From contig NZ_WUQX01000001.1 in the NCBI RefSeq assembly GCF_009830285.1, positions 930,501 to 994,500 of the forward strand: a DNA stretch of 64,000 nt, in the 5' to 3' direction. The notes beneath the pieces were generated by a model. That model saw nothing but the letters and a program-made list of their open reading frames with translations. It made no database searches and was not told the DNA's origin. Position 1 is the stretch's first letter; every line of letters begins with the position of its first letter. This document shows, piece after piece, positions 36,436 through 44,546 of the stretch. The DNA comes from Sporofaciens musculi (GTDB lineage: Bacteria; Bacillota; Clostridia; Lachnospirales; Lachnospiraceae). Made by a program: the position numbers and the translations under genes.

Positions 36436-36948
36436 ATGGATTTTTTAAACATTGCGAAGCAGCGTTATTCTGTACGCAGCTACAAGAAAAAGACAGTGGA
36501 GGAGGAAAAGCTTCACAAAATTCTGGAGGCTGCTCATGCGGCCCCTACCGCGGCAAATTTACAGCCTGTGCGTTTAATCGTAGTTCAGAGTGAGGAAGGA
36601 CTTGCAAAAATAGGAAAGGCAGCGAATATTTTTGGTGCGCCGCTTGCCATTATCGTTTGTGCAGACCACGAAAAAGCGTGGGTGCGTCCCTTTGATAAGA
36701 AGCAGACCTGTGACATTGACGCGTCCATCCTGACAGACCATATGATGTTGGAGGCTACGGAGTTAGGTCTTGGCTCTGTGTGGATTTGTGCTTTTAAACC
36801 AGATATCATAAGTCGGGAATTTGGACTTCCCAAATATTTAGAACCGATTAATATTCTGGCTGTCGGATATGGGGACCAAGAAGCCGCTGATCCTAATCGT
36901 CACAGTCAGACGCGTATACCTGTTAGCCAGTTAGTATCTTACAGATAA
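36436..36948 (+). CDS. Nitroreductase-family flavoprotein
   Basis: 170 residues. FMN-binding motif RYSVRSYKKKTVEEEKL, EAAHAAPTAANLQPVRLIVV, a central DIDASILTDHMMLEATELGL helix and GLGSVWICAF are typical of the small NAD(P)H-dependent nitro/flavin reductases (PF00881). Reduces nitro, quinone or flavin substrates in the cytoplasm. Divergent from an HxlR regulator that probably controls it. AGAAAGGA precedes ATG 36436. Confidence 0.9.
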   Translation: MDFLNIAKQRYSVRSYKKKTVEEEKLHKILEAAHAAPTAANLQPVRLIVVQSEEGLAKIGKAANIFGAPLAIIVCADHEKAWVRPFDKKQTCDIDASILTDHMMLEATELGLGSVWICAFKPDIISREFGLPKYLEPINILAVGYGDQEAADPNRHSQTRIPVSQLVSYR

Positions 36949-37275
36949 GAATGAAGGAGTAGGGTTTATGCCGGCATAGTGAATGCAGCCGTCATATTAG
37001 GCCTGACTGTATTTCCATGTTTGGCATTTATGCTTTTTGCTGTTGATAGAAAAAACATGATAGCAGTTGTCCCGATTTCTATTTTTTCAATCTGTCATTT
37101 GATATATGGAGTAGTTAATTTTATTATCTAATTTTATTATTTAATTTGTACATACGCTTCATAGAGTTCTCAAGTTGCTATTTGTGCGGATTTTCAGTAT
37201 ACTATATATAGAAAACCATATTTGTACAAGGGATGTTATTTGAGGTGTCAGATTGAAAAACGGAGGTACGGGAGA
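36949..37275 (+). other. Intergenic region with a possible membrane-peptide remnant
   Basis: 327 bases between the nitroreductase and a phosphatase-family gene. It holds a short hydrophobic frame (36979-37131) and an AT-rich stretch with TATACTATATAT (about 37197-37208) that may serve as a -10 region. No RNA gene seen. Confidence 0.5.
36979..37131 (+). CDS. Possible 50-residue membrane peptide (remnant)
   Basis: GTG start frame giving NAAVILGLTVFPCLAFMLFA (first helix), DRKNMIAVVPISIFSICHLI (second helix) and YGVVNFII at the end. Two membrane helices with a short charged loop look protein-like, but no ribosome binding site precedes the GTG. The frame continues a few codons upstream (VYAGI) without an ATG. 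Could be the tail of a lost gene. Confidence 0.35.
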   Translation: MNAAVILGLTVFPCLAFMLFAVDRKNMIAVVPISIFSICHLIYGVVNFII

Positions 37276-38409
37276 ATGAAGGAAGGGCCGGCAAAATCTA
37301 ATAAATTTTACATATCTATCATTCTAAAGCTTATACTCGGTATACTTCTGCTCTGTTTGGTTTGTATAGCAGGATATGTGATTTATATGCAGGCGAATTA
37401 TTACAGGATTGAGGACCATGCGCCATTAGAGGCAGAGAATAACCAGGAGAAGACTTTAAAATTGGAGGAAATGTATACTGCCGTGACTTATAATATCGGT
37501 TTTGGAGCATACGGGCCGGAGTATAGTTTCTTTATGGATACAGGCGAGATGCAGGACGGTACTTTGACTGCGGGAAAATACGGCAAGGCGATTAGCAAGG
37601 CTTCGGTGAAGGCGAATACAAAAGGGGCGGCAGGAGAGCTTGAGAAGCTTGACGCGGATTTTATGCTTCTTCAGGAAGTAGATGTTGACGCTGACCGGAG
37701 TTACCATATCAATCAGAAGGAGGAGTTGATTGAACGGTTTTCTGATTATGGAAATGTATTTGCAAATAATTTCCACTCAGCGTATTTATTTTATCCTTTT
37801 TCAGATCCACATGGAGCCGTAGAGGCAGGACTTTTGAATTTCAGCCGTTATAAGATTGCAGAGGCGAAGCGCAGGAGTTATCCGGTGGATAACAGTTTTG
37901 TCACGAAATTTACTGATTTGGACAGGTGCTTTGCCGTGATGCGTCTGCCGGTGGAAGGTGGGAAAGAATTGGCGCTGATTAACAGCCATATGTCTGCCTA
38001 TGACGAGGGCGGCAGGATTCGCGCCCAGCAGTTAGAACTGCTGAATTCTGTGATGGAGGAGGAGTATCAGGCGGGGAATTATGTGATTGTAGGAGGAGAC
38101 TTTAACCATGCTTTGGGAGAAGCGGTGGCAGAGGGCTTTCCGACAGAGCAGAAGTTTCCGGCATGGGTGTCTATTCTGACCCAGGAGGAGATGGCGGAGG
38201 GAATTGCAATCCAACAGGCGGAAAATGAGCTTCACGTGCCGACCTGCCGCGGTGCGGATCTTCCCTATACAAAAGGGGTGAACTTTACGACTGTGGTGGA
38301 CGGATTTCTGGTGTCTGATAATGTGAAGGCAACGGCAGAGAATATTGATACAGATTTTGGATATAGCGACCATAATCCTGTTTTGTTGCGGTTTGAACTG
38401 TTGAAGTAG
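37276..38409 (+). CDS. Membrane-anchored endonuclease/exonuclease/phosphatase family protein
   Basis: 377 residues. One N-terminal membrane helix (LKLILGILLLCLVCIAGYVI) places the catalytic domain outside the membrane. EEP-fold motifs follow: AVTYNIGFGAYG, FMLLQEVDVD (metal Glu), LALINSHMSAYDEGG, VIVGGDFNHALGE (Asp/Asn) and the catalytic GYSDHNPVLLRF. Family members include DNases, sphingomyelinases and inositol phosphatases; substrate here is unknown. ATG 37276 has GGAGGTACGGGA upstream. Confidence 0.85.
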   Translation: MKEGPAKSNKFYISIILKLILGILLLCLVCIAGYVIYMQANYYRIEDHAPLEAENNQEKTLKLEEMYTAVTYNIGFGAYGPEYSFFMDTGEMQDGTLTAGKYGKAISKASVKANTKGAAGELEKLDADFMLLQEVDVDADRSYHINQKEELIERFSDYGNVFANNFHSAYLFYPFSDPHGAVEAGLLNFSRYKIAEAKRRSYPVDNSFVTKFTDLDRCFAVMRLPVEGGKELALINSHMSAYDEGGRIRAQQLELLNSVMEEEYQAGNYVIVGGDFNHALGEAVAEGFPTEQKFPAWVSILTQEEMAEGIAIQQAENELHVPTCRGADLPYTKGVNFTTVVDGFLVSDNVKATAENIDTDFGYSDHNPVLLRFELLK

Positions 38410-38424
38410 GAGGTTGACGAGTTT

Positions 38425-38460
38425 AAAATGCAAGTTGTTTAAAAATAACTTGCATTTTTT
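38425..38460 (+). terminator. Intrinsic terminator
   Basis: AAAATGCAAGTT (38425-38436) pairs exactly with AACTTGCATTTT (38447-38458), continuing into TTTTTT. Ends the phosphatase-family gene. Confidence 0.85.
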
Positions 38461-38535
38461 AATGCTCATGTAGTAAAGTTTCGTTTGAAGCAGAATGAAA
38501 ATGAAAGAAAAACGAGATTAAAATGCAAAAACAAC

Positions 38536-38734
38536 TTGACTTTTTCGTGGATACTCCGTAAAATAACATATAGTTGTTACAGGAAAGAAAAATACAGACA
38601 GATTTCCTGTATATAAAAGAAGACCTTGCAGCCTGATAAGGTTTTCAAAAAAGGGGCATTTTAGGATATATGCCCCTTTTGAGTGGGGAAATAAAAGGCA
38701 TGAGCCGTCAATGAGAACAGAAGGGAGTTTCGAT
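38536..38734 (+). promoter_or_regulatory. Promoter and structured 5' leader of aminotransferase gene
   Basis: TTGACT (38536-38541), 17-base spacer, TAAAAT (38559-38564). The ~160-base leader has two hairpins: ACAGGAAA with TTTCCTGT (38579-38610) and AAAAGGGGCAT with ATGCCCCTTTT (38649-38680). The second ends in four Ts before GAGTGGGG, so it may be a weak terminator or attenuator. No T-box or known riboswitch core was recognised. Confidence 0.6.
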
Positions 38735-40018
38735 ATGGCACCATACAGCAAGTTGAGCAAAGAGAAGTTAAAGAATCTGAAGAGTGACCTTGAAAAGCAG
38801 TTCGAGGAGATTAAGAAAAAGGGGCTGCATCTGGATATGTCCCGCGGTAAACCGTCCAAGGCACAGTTGGACATTGGAATCGGGATGATGGATGTTCTGA
38901 CCAGTGAATCAGACCTGGTTAGCTCTGACGGAGTGGACTGCCGGAATTATGGTGTCCTTGACGGAATCAGTGATGCAAGGAAGCTTTTGGCGGATCTGTC
39001 TGAGGTTCCTGAGCGCAGCGTTATTATATATGGGAATTCCAGCCTGAATGTGATGTTTGACACAATGTCCCGCGCTATGACCCATGGTTTTATGGGCAGT
39101 ACGCCATGGGGGAGGCTTGATCATGTGAAGTTCTTATGTCCGGTACCAGGGTATGACCGTCATTTTGCCATCACGGAGTTCTTTGGAATAGAGATGATTA
39201 ACGTGCCCCTTCTTGAGACTGGGCCGGATATGGATATGGTGGAGGAGTTGGTAGCCAAAGACCCATTAATCAAGGGAATCTGGTGTGTGCCGAAATACTC
39301 CAATCCCACCGGAATTTCCTACTCTGACGAGACGGTCAGACGGTTTGCCAGATTAAAGCCGGCGGCTAAGGATTTCCGTATTTTCTGGGATAACGCGTAT
39401 TCCATTCATCACCTGTATGACGACAAGCGGGTGGTTGTGCTGGAATTATTAAATGAATGTATCAAAGTCGGGAATCCGGACATTGTAATTAAGTTTATTT
39501 CTACATCAAAGGTTTCCTTCCCTGGTTCTGGGATTGCGGCGTTGGCGGCCTCAAGGGGGAACCTGGAGGATGCAAGGCGTTATATGAAGTATCAGACCAT
39601 CGGCCATGATAAGCTGAATCAGCTTCGCCATGTGCGGTATTTCAAGGATATGCTCGGAGTCTATGAGCACATGAGAAAGCATGCTGCAATTCTCCGGCCG
39701 AAGTTTGAGAAGGTGGATGAAGTCTTGACAAAAGAGCTTGGGGGCCTTGGAATAGGGACGTGGACAAAGCCCCTTGGGGGATATTTTATCTCCTTTGATT
39801 CAATGGAGGGATGTGCCAAGGCGATTGTTGCCAAGGCAAAAGAGGCAGGGCTTGTGATGACGGACGCAGGAGCTACCTATCCTTACGGAAAAGACCCGAA
39901 GGACTGCAATATCCGTATTGCGCCATCCTTCCCTACAGTGGAGGAATTAGAGATTGCGTCTAAGATATTCGTTCTCAGCGTGAAGCTGGTGAGTATTGAG
40001 AAGCTGCTGAATGCATGA
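38735..40018 (+). CDS. PLP-dependent aminotransferase, aspartate aminotransferase-like (PF12897 type)
   Basis: 427 residues, fold-type I aminotransferase. LDMSRGKPSKAQLDIG near the N-terminus, NYGVLDGISDARKLLADL, the cofactor region IIYGNSSLNVMF, WCVPKYSNPTGISYSDETV, FWDNAYSIHHLYD, the PLP lysine in FISTSKVSFPGSG, and NIRIAPSFPT (substrate carboxylate Arg). This set matches the aspartate aminotransferase subgroup described from actinobacteria and Clostridia. ATG 38735 has GAAGGGAG upstream and is preferred over ATG 38711. Preceded by a structured leader. Confidence 0.88.
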   Translation: MAPYSKLSKEKLKNLKSDLEKQFEEIKKKGLHLDMSRGKPSKAQLDIGIGMMDVLTSESDLVSSDGVDCRNYGVLDGISDARKLLADLSEVPERSVIIYGNSSLNVMFDTMSRAMTHGFMGSTPWGRLDHVKFLCPVPGYDRHFAITEFFGIEMINVPLLETGPDMDMVEELVAKDPLIKGIWCVPKYSNPTGISYSDETVRRFARLKPAAKDFRIFWDNAYSIHHLYDDKRVVVLELLNECIKVGNPDIVIKFISTSKVSFPGSGIAALAASRGNLEDARRYMKYQTIGHDKLNQLRHVRYFKDMLGVYEHMRKHAAILRPKFEKVDEVLTKELGGLGIGTWTKPLGGYFISFDSMEGCAKAIVAKAKEAGLVMTDAGATYPYGKDPKDCNIRIAPSFPTVEELEIASKIFVLSVKLVSIEKLLNA

Positions 40019-40042
40019 TAAACTATCATGAGGAGATTGATC

Positions 40043-40699
40043 ATGGAAAAACAAAGAAGAATTTTCTATATTCTTATGTTTTTACCTTTGCCTGTAACTC
40101 TTATTTCATTGGTGTTTTTGCCAGATCAAATTCCTGCTCACTATGGTTCTGATAATCAAGTAACTCGTTGGGGCAGCAAATACGAAACGCTTATTTTTCC
40201 GGTTGTAACCATTATCTTTGGCTTATTTATGCTTGAGATATCAAAGTTTTCTGCCAATCAGGAAAAAGCTGGAGAAGATAACGAAAAAGTCAGTATAACG
40301 GCAGGTATTTTTTCCCTTCTTATTTTCAATGCCATGACGGGTTATTTTCTTTATACTGATTTTAACAAAATAGAAGATTTGTCTTCTGTTCCTATCGATA
40401 TATATCAACTTATTTTCGTTCTATTGGGCATATTTATGATTGTCATTGGAAATATGATGCCAAAGCTTCAAATGAATTCGGCTATCGGGCTGAGGACTCA
40501 TTGGAGTATGAAAAACGAGATAACGTGGGAAAAAAGCCAGCGTTTTGGTAGAACATCATCTATAATAGCAGGCATCCTTCTTATATTGGCTTGCTGTTTT
40601 ACAAAAGGTTTTGCCTGCTTTATGTGGTTTATTGGCGTCTTGATACTCTATCTTCTCATCAATGTTTTTTATACATATAAGGTGGCAAAAAAATATTAA
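40043..40699 (+). CDS. SdpI/DUF1648-like membrane protein
   Basis: 218 residues with about six membrane helices. The N-terminal DUF1648 motif is LPDQIPAHYGSDNQVTRWGS. The SdpI-like C-terminal part has GNMMPKLQMNSAIGLRTHWS and WEKSQRFGRTSSIIAGILLI. SdpI in Bacillus subtilis gives immunity to the SDP toxin and signals to its regulator; most homologues lack a known toxin partner, and none is visible here. ATG 40043 follows GAGGAGATTG. Confidence 0.85.
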   Translation: MEKQRRIFYILMFLPLPVTLISLVFLPDQIPAHYGSDNQVTRWGSKYETLIFPVVTIIFGLFMLEISKFSANQEKAGEDNEKVSITAGIFSLLIFNAMTGYFLYTDFNKIEDLSSVPIDIYQLIFVLLGIFMIVIGNMMPKLQMNSAIGLRTHWSMKNEITWEKSQRFGRTSSIIAGILLILACCFTKGFACFMWFIGVLILYLLINVFYTYKVAKKY

Positions 40700-40716
40700 T
40701 ACAACTGTAAAATGAA

Positions 40717-40769
40717 GGGGCTGTTGCACTAAGCAAATGAATTGATTTTATGCTTAATGCGACAGCCCC
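40717..40769. terminator. Stem-loop between convergent genes
   Basis: GGGGCTGTTGCACTAAGCA (40717-40735) pairs with TGCTTAATGCGACAGCCCC (40751-40769) with one wobble and one mismatch. No long T-run follows, so termination efficiency is uncertain. It separates the SdpI-like gene from cysK on the other strand. Confidence 0.55.
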
Positions 40770-40825
40770 TATGAGTTTACTTGAAAGATAATTCAGAAAC
40801 ATCCGGCGTAATCGGATTGGAGGTT

Positions 40826-41752
40826 TTACCCAAACAGTGGCGTTGAAAAATATCTCTCTGCTGTATCAGGAAGTAGGGTCACCACCGTCTTTCCTGCCCC
40901 TAACTTCTTTGCCAGCTTCAGAGCCGCGGCCACATTCGTTCCGCTGGAAATTCCGCACATCAGCCCCTCCAGCCTTGCAAGATCTTTGGAGGTGTTAAGG
41001 GCTTCTTCATCAGAAATGATTGTGATATCCTCGTAAATGTGTTGATTCAATACCTTTGGAACAACCCCGTCTCCGATTCCCATCTGGATATGGGTTCCTA
41101 CGTTGCCTCCTGCAAGAATCGCCGCATTTTCCGGCTCCACCGCCCAGATGGTGATATTGGGGTTCGCCTCTTTCAAGGCTTCACCAATACCTGTGATGGT
41201 TCCGCCGGTTCCGATTCCAGAACAAAAGCCGTCAATAGGCCCTTCAACCTGTTCTAAAATCTCAAGCGCTGTCTGGCGGCGGTGTGCCGTTGGGTTTGCC
41301 TCGTTCTCAAATTGCTGGGGTACGAATACCTTTGGATTCTCAGCCGCCATTCGATTGGCAGTCTTGACACATTCATTGATACAGTCACCGATATTTCCTG
41401 CGTCATGGACCAGGATGACTTTCGCGCCATAATGTTCTACGAGGAAGCGTCTCTCCTGGCTGACAGAATCGGGCATGATGATAACCGTCTCATATCCTTT
41501 CACAGCCCCCACAAGGGCAAGCCCGATTCCCTGGTTGCCGCTGGTTGGTTCTACGATAACGGAGTCTTTCTTTAGGATGCCGTCCTCCTCAGCCTGGCGG
41601 ATCATGCTGTATGCGGTTCTTGTTTTAATCGAGCCGCCCACATTCAATCCCTCGAACTTCACCAGTATCCTGGCAGAGTCTGGAGGAACCATGCGGTTCA
41701 ACTGTATGACAGGGGTATGTCCCATGGCTTCCAATACATTATTATAAATCAT
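40826..41752 (-). CDS. cysK: Cysteine synthase A (O-acetylserine sulfhydrylase)
   Basis: 308 residues, the standard length. PLP lysine in GGSIKTRTAYSMI (usual consensus GSVKDR; here K-T-R), substrate loop EPTSGNQGIGLALVGAVKGY, phosphate loop GIGTGGTITGIGEAL, IWAVEPENAAIL, and SSGTNVAAALKLAKKL. Makes L-cysteine from O-acetylserine and sulfide. The K-T-R variation in place of K-D-R could shift nucleophile or acceptor specificity, for example toward a cystathionine-synthase-like reaction. Single gene. Confidence 0.9.
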   Translation of the reverse strand: MIYNNVLEAMGHTPVIQLNRMVPPDSARILVKFEGLNVGGSIKTRTAYSMIRQAEEDGILKKDSVIVEPTSGNQGIGLALVGAVKGYETVIIMPDSVSQERRFLVEHYGAKVILVHDAGNIGDCINECVKTANRMAAENPKVFVPQQFENEANPTAHRRQTALEILEQVEGPIDGFCSGIGTGGTITGIGEALKEANPNITIWAVEPENAAILAGGNVGTHIQMGIGDGVVPKVLNQHIYEDITIISDEEALNTSKDLARLEGLMCGISSGTNVAAALKLAKKLGAGKTVVTLLPDTAERYFSTPLFG

Positions 41753-42063
41753 ATCTAATATACCTCAACTTTCATTCTTGATGCAAGCCTGCGGGAACTT
41801 TGCAGATGCTTGCAGGCAGATTTCATTTCCTATATTATTATACTAAAGAAAAAATGTTGTGTACAGTAGAATATGCCAAGAATGGGCGAAGTGTTATATT
41901 TACATAGGAAAAATTGCTGATAAGGACTTGCATTTTTCTTCTATTTATGGTAAGCTATCCTAGCGAATGGAAGTAGGTCTTTTTTTTATGCCTAAATATT
42001 TGGGTAGCCTCGCAAGCTACCAGGTAACACGTCAATGCAAAAACGTAAAGCGAGGTGGAAGTT
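41753..42063 (+). promoter_or_regulatory. Intergenic region with promoter and leader for rpmG-secE-nusG
   Basis: 311 bases. Promoter TTGCAT (41928-41933), 17-base spacer, TAAGCT (41951-41956). The ~100-base leader contains an eight-T run and a GGTAGC-N7-GCTACC hairpin (42003-42021). No tRNA gene is present here, although tRNA-Trp often sits near secE in related genomes. Confidence 0.6.
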
Positions 42064-42213
42064 GTGCGTACAAGAATCACATTGGAATGTACAGAATGTA
42101 AGCAGCGTAACTACAACATGACGAAGGATAAGAAATCACATCCTGAACGTATGGAGACGAAGAAGTATTGTAAGTTCTGCAAATCACACACATTGCATAA
42201 GGAAACGAAGTAG
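42064..42213 (+). CDS. rpmG: 50S ribosomal protein L33
   Basis: 49 residues starting at GTG 42064 (GCGAGGTGGAAG upstream). Sequence reads [20 protein letters not shown] ... [16 protein letters not shown]. The two CxxC pairs (CTEC and CKFC) form the zinc ribbon of the cysteine-containing (C+) form of L33. Part of the large ribosomal subunit. Leads the secE-nusG operon, the normal Firmicutes order. Confidence 0.95.
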   Translation: MRTRITLECTECKQRNYNMTKDKKSHPERMETKKYCKFCKSHTLHKETK

Positions 42214-42235
42214 GCGCCGTAAAGGAGTGGTTGTC

Positions 42236-42427
42236 ATGAGCGAAAAGACGCAGAAGAAAAGCTGGTTCAAGGGTCTTAACAGAGAATTTAAGAAAATTAT
42301 TTGGCCAGACAAGATGACAGTAGCAAAACAGACGACAGCAGTTGTTTCCGTGTCCGTAATATTGGGAGCGATCATCGCAATCGTTGACTTTATCGCCCAG
42401 TACGGAGTAGATTTATTGGTAAGATAA
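42236..42427 (+). CDS. secE: Preprotein translocase subunit SecE
   Basis: 63 residues, the short single-helix form typical of Gram-positives. The amphipathic segment SWFKGLNREFKKIIWPDKMT is followed by one membrane helix (VVSVSVILGAIIAIVDFIAQ). Part of the SecYEG channel. ATG 42236 preferred (AAAGGAGTGG upstream) over GTG 42227. Between rpmG and nusG as usual. Confidence 0.95.
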   Translation: MSEKTQKKSWFKGLNREFKKIIWPDKMTVAKQTTAVVSVSVILGAIIAIVDFIAQYGVDLLVR

Positions 42428-42460
42428 GACTGATAATCTGCAGGCAAGAAAGGTGAGTTT

Positions 42461-42976
42461 ATGTCAGAGGCAAAATGGTACGTAGTGCATACCTATTCCG
42501 GGTATGAGAACAAAGTGAAAGCCAACATTGATAAGACGATTGAGAACAGGCATCTGGAAGAACAGATCCTTGAGGTACGGGTTCCGATGCAGGATGTTGT
42601 AGAGCTTAAGAACGGCGTCCAGAAGGCAGCACAGAAGAAGATGTTTCCCGGTTATGTACTAATCCATATGATCATGAATGATGATACATGGTATGTAGTG
42701 CGGAATACCAGAGGCGTCACAGGCTTTGTGGGTCCGGGCTCCAAGCCGATTCCCCTGACGGATGCAGAGATGGCGCCCCTTGGAATCCAGCAGGAGAATA
42801 TTCTGGTTGATTTTGAGGAGGGCGATACGGTTCGGGTAATTGCCGGAGCGTGGGCGGACACCGTTGGAGTTATACAGGCTATGAACGTGCCCAAGCAGAG
42901 TCTTACGATCAATGTTGAACTGTTCGGCCGCGAGACACCGGTTGAGATCAGTTTCGCAGAAGTTAAAAAGTTGTAA
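42461..42976 (+). CDS. nusG: Transcription termination/antitermination factor NusG
   Basis: 171 residues. N-terminal NGN domain: [55 protein letters not shown]-terminal KOW domain: [20 protein letters not shown]. Binds RNA polymerase and modulates pausing and Rho-dependent termination. AAGAAAGGTGAG precedes ATG 42461. Confidence 0.97.
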   Translation: MSEAKWYVVHTYSGYENKVKANIDKTIENRHLEEQILEVRVPMQDVVELKNGVQKAAQKKMFPGYVLIHMIMNDDTWYVVRNTRGVTGFVGPGSKPIPLTDAEMAPLGIQQENILVDFEEGDTVRVIAGAWADTVGVIQAMNVPKQSLTINVELFGRETPVEISFAEVKKL

Positions 42977-42986
42977 ATCAAAAACA

Positions 42987-43017
42987 GTGGGAGGGATTCG
43001 TTTCCCGACATCACCAC
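42987..43017 (+). promoter_or_regulatory. Putative L1-type translational operator before rplK
   Basis: GTGGGAGGG ... TTTCCCGACATCACCAC: GTGG pairs with CCAC and the inner GGGA with TCCC, leaving a GACATCA bulge. The ribosome binding site AAGGAGG follows at once. An almost identical element precedes rplA. This shape resembles the rRNA-mimicking sites through which L1 represses its own operon; assignment is inference. Confidence 0.6.
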
Positions 43018-43032
43018 AAGGAGGTAATTGAG

Positions 43033-43461
43033 ATGGCAAAAAAAGTAGAAGGTTACATTAAGTTGCAGATTCCTGCCGGAAAGGCAACTCCGGCGCCACC
43101 GGTTGGACCAGCTCTTGGTCAGCATGGTGTGAATATCGTTGAGTTTACAAAGCAGTTTAATGCAAGGACGGCAGATCAGGGAGATCTGATTATTCCTGTA
43201 GTTATCACCGTTTACAGTGACAGAAGTTTCAGCTTTATCACCAAGACACCGCCGGCAGCAGTTTTGATTAAGAAGGCGTGCAACATTAAGTCTGGTTCAG
43301 GCGTTCCGAATAAGACGAAGGTTGCCACCATCACGCAGGCTCAGCTCAGAGAGATTGCGGAGACAAAGATGCCGGATCTGAACGCAGCAACTGTTGAGGC
43401 TGCCATGAGTATGGTAGCGGGTACTTGCCGCAGTATGGGTGTAAAGGTAGAGGAAGCGTAG
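43033..43461 (+). CDS. rplK: 50S ribosomal protein L11
   Basis: 142 residues, canonical: [40 protein letters not shown] (proline-rich N-terminal domain) and a C-terminal 23S rRNA-binding domain ([28 protein letters not shown]). Forms the GTPase-associated stalk base. Coupled to rplA by a shared leader-element design. Confidence 0.98.
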   Translation: MAKKVEGYIKLQIPAGKATPAPPVGPALGQHGVNIVEFTKQFNARTADQGDLIIPVVITVYSDRSFSFITKTPPAAVLIKKACNIKSGSGVPNKTKVATITQAQLREIAETKMPDLNAATVEAAMSMVAGTCRSMGVKVEEA

Positions 43462-43496
43462 AGCGTAACTTCATTTTTATAAATGTAAACGAGTAA

Positions 43497-43523
43497 GTGG
43501 GAGGGTTATCCCGACATTACCAC
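43497..43523 (+). promoter_or_regulatory. Second copy of the putative L1 operator, before rplA
   Basis: GTGGGAGGGTTATCCCGACA followed by TTACCAC repeats the element ahead of rplK (same stem, same CCGACATnACCAC half, same AAGGAGG directly after) with a shorter loop. Two copies would let L1 control rplK and rplA separately. Confidence 0.6.
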
Positions 43524-43538
43524 AAGGAGGTTATTTAG

Positions 43539-44231
43539 ATGAAAAGAGGAAAGAAATATGTTGAAGCTGCAAAAGCGATTGACAGAGGAACACTCTATGA
43601 CGTTGCAGATGCGGTGACATTAGTTAAAAAGACTGCAGTAGCAAAATTCGATGAGACAATCGAGGCTCATATCAGAACAGGATGTGATGGACGTCACGCT
43701 GACCAGCAGATTCGTGGTGCGGTTGTACTTCCCCACGGAACAGGTAAGAAGGTTCGTATTTTGGTATTTGCGAAGGATGCCAAGGCTGAGGAGGCAAAGG
43801 CAGCGGGAGCAGATTATGTCGGAGGAGATGAGCTGATTCCAAAGATTCAGAATGAGAACTGGTTTGAGTTCGACGTAGTAGTTGCAACACCTGATATGAT
43901 GGGTATCGTTGGACGTCTTGGACGTGTCCTTGGACCAAAGGGCTTGATGCCGAACCCGAAGGCTGGAACGGTTACCATGGACGTATCAAAGGCAATCCAG
44001 GATATCAAAGCAGGTAAGATTGAGTACAGACTTGACAAGACAAACATTATCCATGTGCCGTTAGGGAAAGCTTCCTTTACTGAGGAGCAGATTACGGACA
44101 ACTTCCAGACGCTTATTGACGCAATCATTAAGGCAAGACCAGCGGCAGTAAAGGGTCAGTTCTTAAGGAGCGTGACGCTTACTTCCACAATGGGGCCTGG
44201 CGTTAAGATTAATCCGATGAAATTGGTTTAA
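43539..44231 (+). CDS. rplA: 50S ribosomal protein L1
   Basis: 230 residues, standard length. [60 protein letters not shown] (family signature) and [20 protein letters not shown]. Builds the L1 stalk at the ribosomal E site and typically represses its own mRNA. The usual next genes rplJ-rplL are absent: a strong terminator follows and a sugar locus begins. Confidence 0.98.
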   Translation: MKRGKKYVEAAKAIDRGTLYDVADAVTLVKKTAVAKFDETIEAHIRTGCDGRHADQQIRGAVVLPHGTGKKVRILVFAKDAKAEEAKAAGADYVGGDELIPKIQNENWFEFDVVVATPDMMGIVGRLGRVLGPKGLMPNPKAGTVTMDVSKAIQDIKAGKIEYRLDKTNIIHVPLGKASFTEEQITDNFQTLIDAIIKARPAAVKGQFLRSVTLTSTMGPGVKINPMKLV

Positions 44232-44266
44232 TTGTTAGCGCTGATTGAATCAGATATAGAAAGATG

Positions 44267-44308
44267 CAGCCGCATCTGTGAATTTTATCACAGATGCGGC
44301 TGTTTTTT
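44267..44308 (+). terminator. Strong intrinsic terminator after rplA
   Basis: CAGCCGCATCTGTG (44267-44280) and CACAGATGCGGCTG (44289-44302), perfect 14-bp stem with 8-base loop, followed by TTTTTT. Confidence 0.92.
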
Positions 44309-44379
44309 GTCATTCAAAAAGAAAAGGAAAGTTCTTCCAAGAAATATATATTTTTACATTGTTATTTTCAAAAAAAGTA

Positions 44380-44499
44380 TTGACAATATGAAATTTTATT
44401 TTATAATGTAAATATACAAATAGCATAAGTAAATACGAAAAAAGTAAAATGAAGTTGTCATAGTGAACAAAAATAATGACATTTCAAGAAATATATTTC
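44380..44499 (+). promoter_or_regulatory. Promoter and RpiR-type dyads of the sugar locus
   Basis: TTGACA (44380-44385), 16-base spacer, TATAAT (44402-44407). GAAATTTTATTTT lies in the spacer (44390-44402), and the perfect dyad GAAAT-AT-ATTTC is downstream (44488-44499). The same GAAAT...ATTTC motif flanks the promoter at 50771. The intergenic region 44232-44546 holds no gene. Confidence 0.65.
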
Positions 44500-44546
44500 G
44501 TGATTTACAAAATGCAGAAAAAAATTTTATTTAAGGAGGAAGAATT

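Noticed and set aside
37222..37275. N-terminal extension of the phosphatase-family protein
   Set aside because: The extra 18 residues are basic and contain the ribosome binding site for ATG 37276; the membrane anchor begins properly from the later start.
43497..43523. Repeat of GTGGGAGGG...CCAC taken as a CRISPR-like repeat
   Set aside because: Only two copies, each directly before a ribosomal protein start; better explained as a translational operator.
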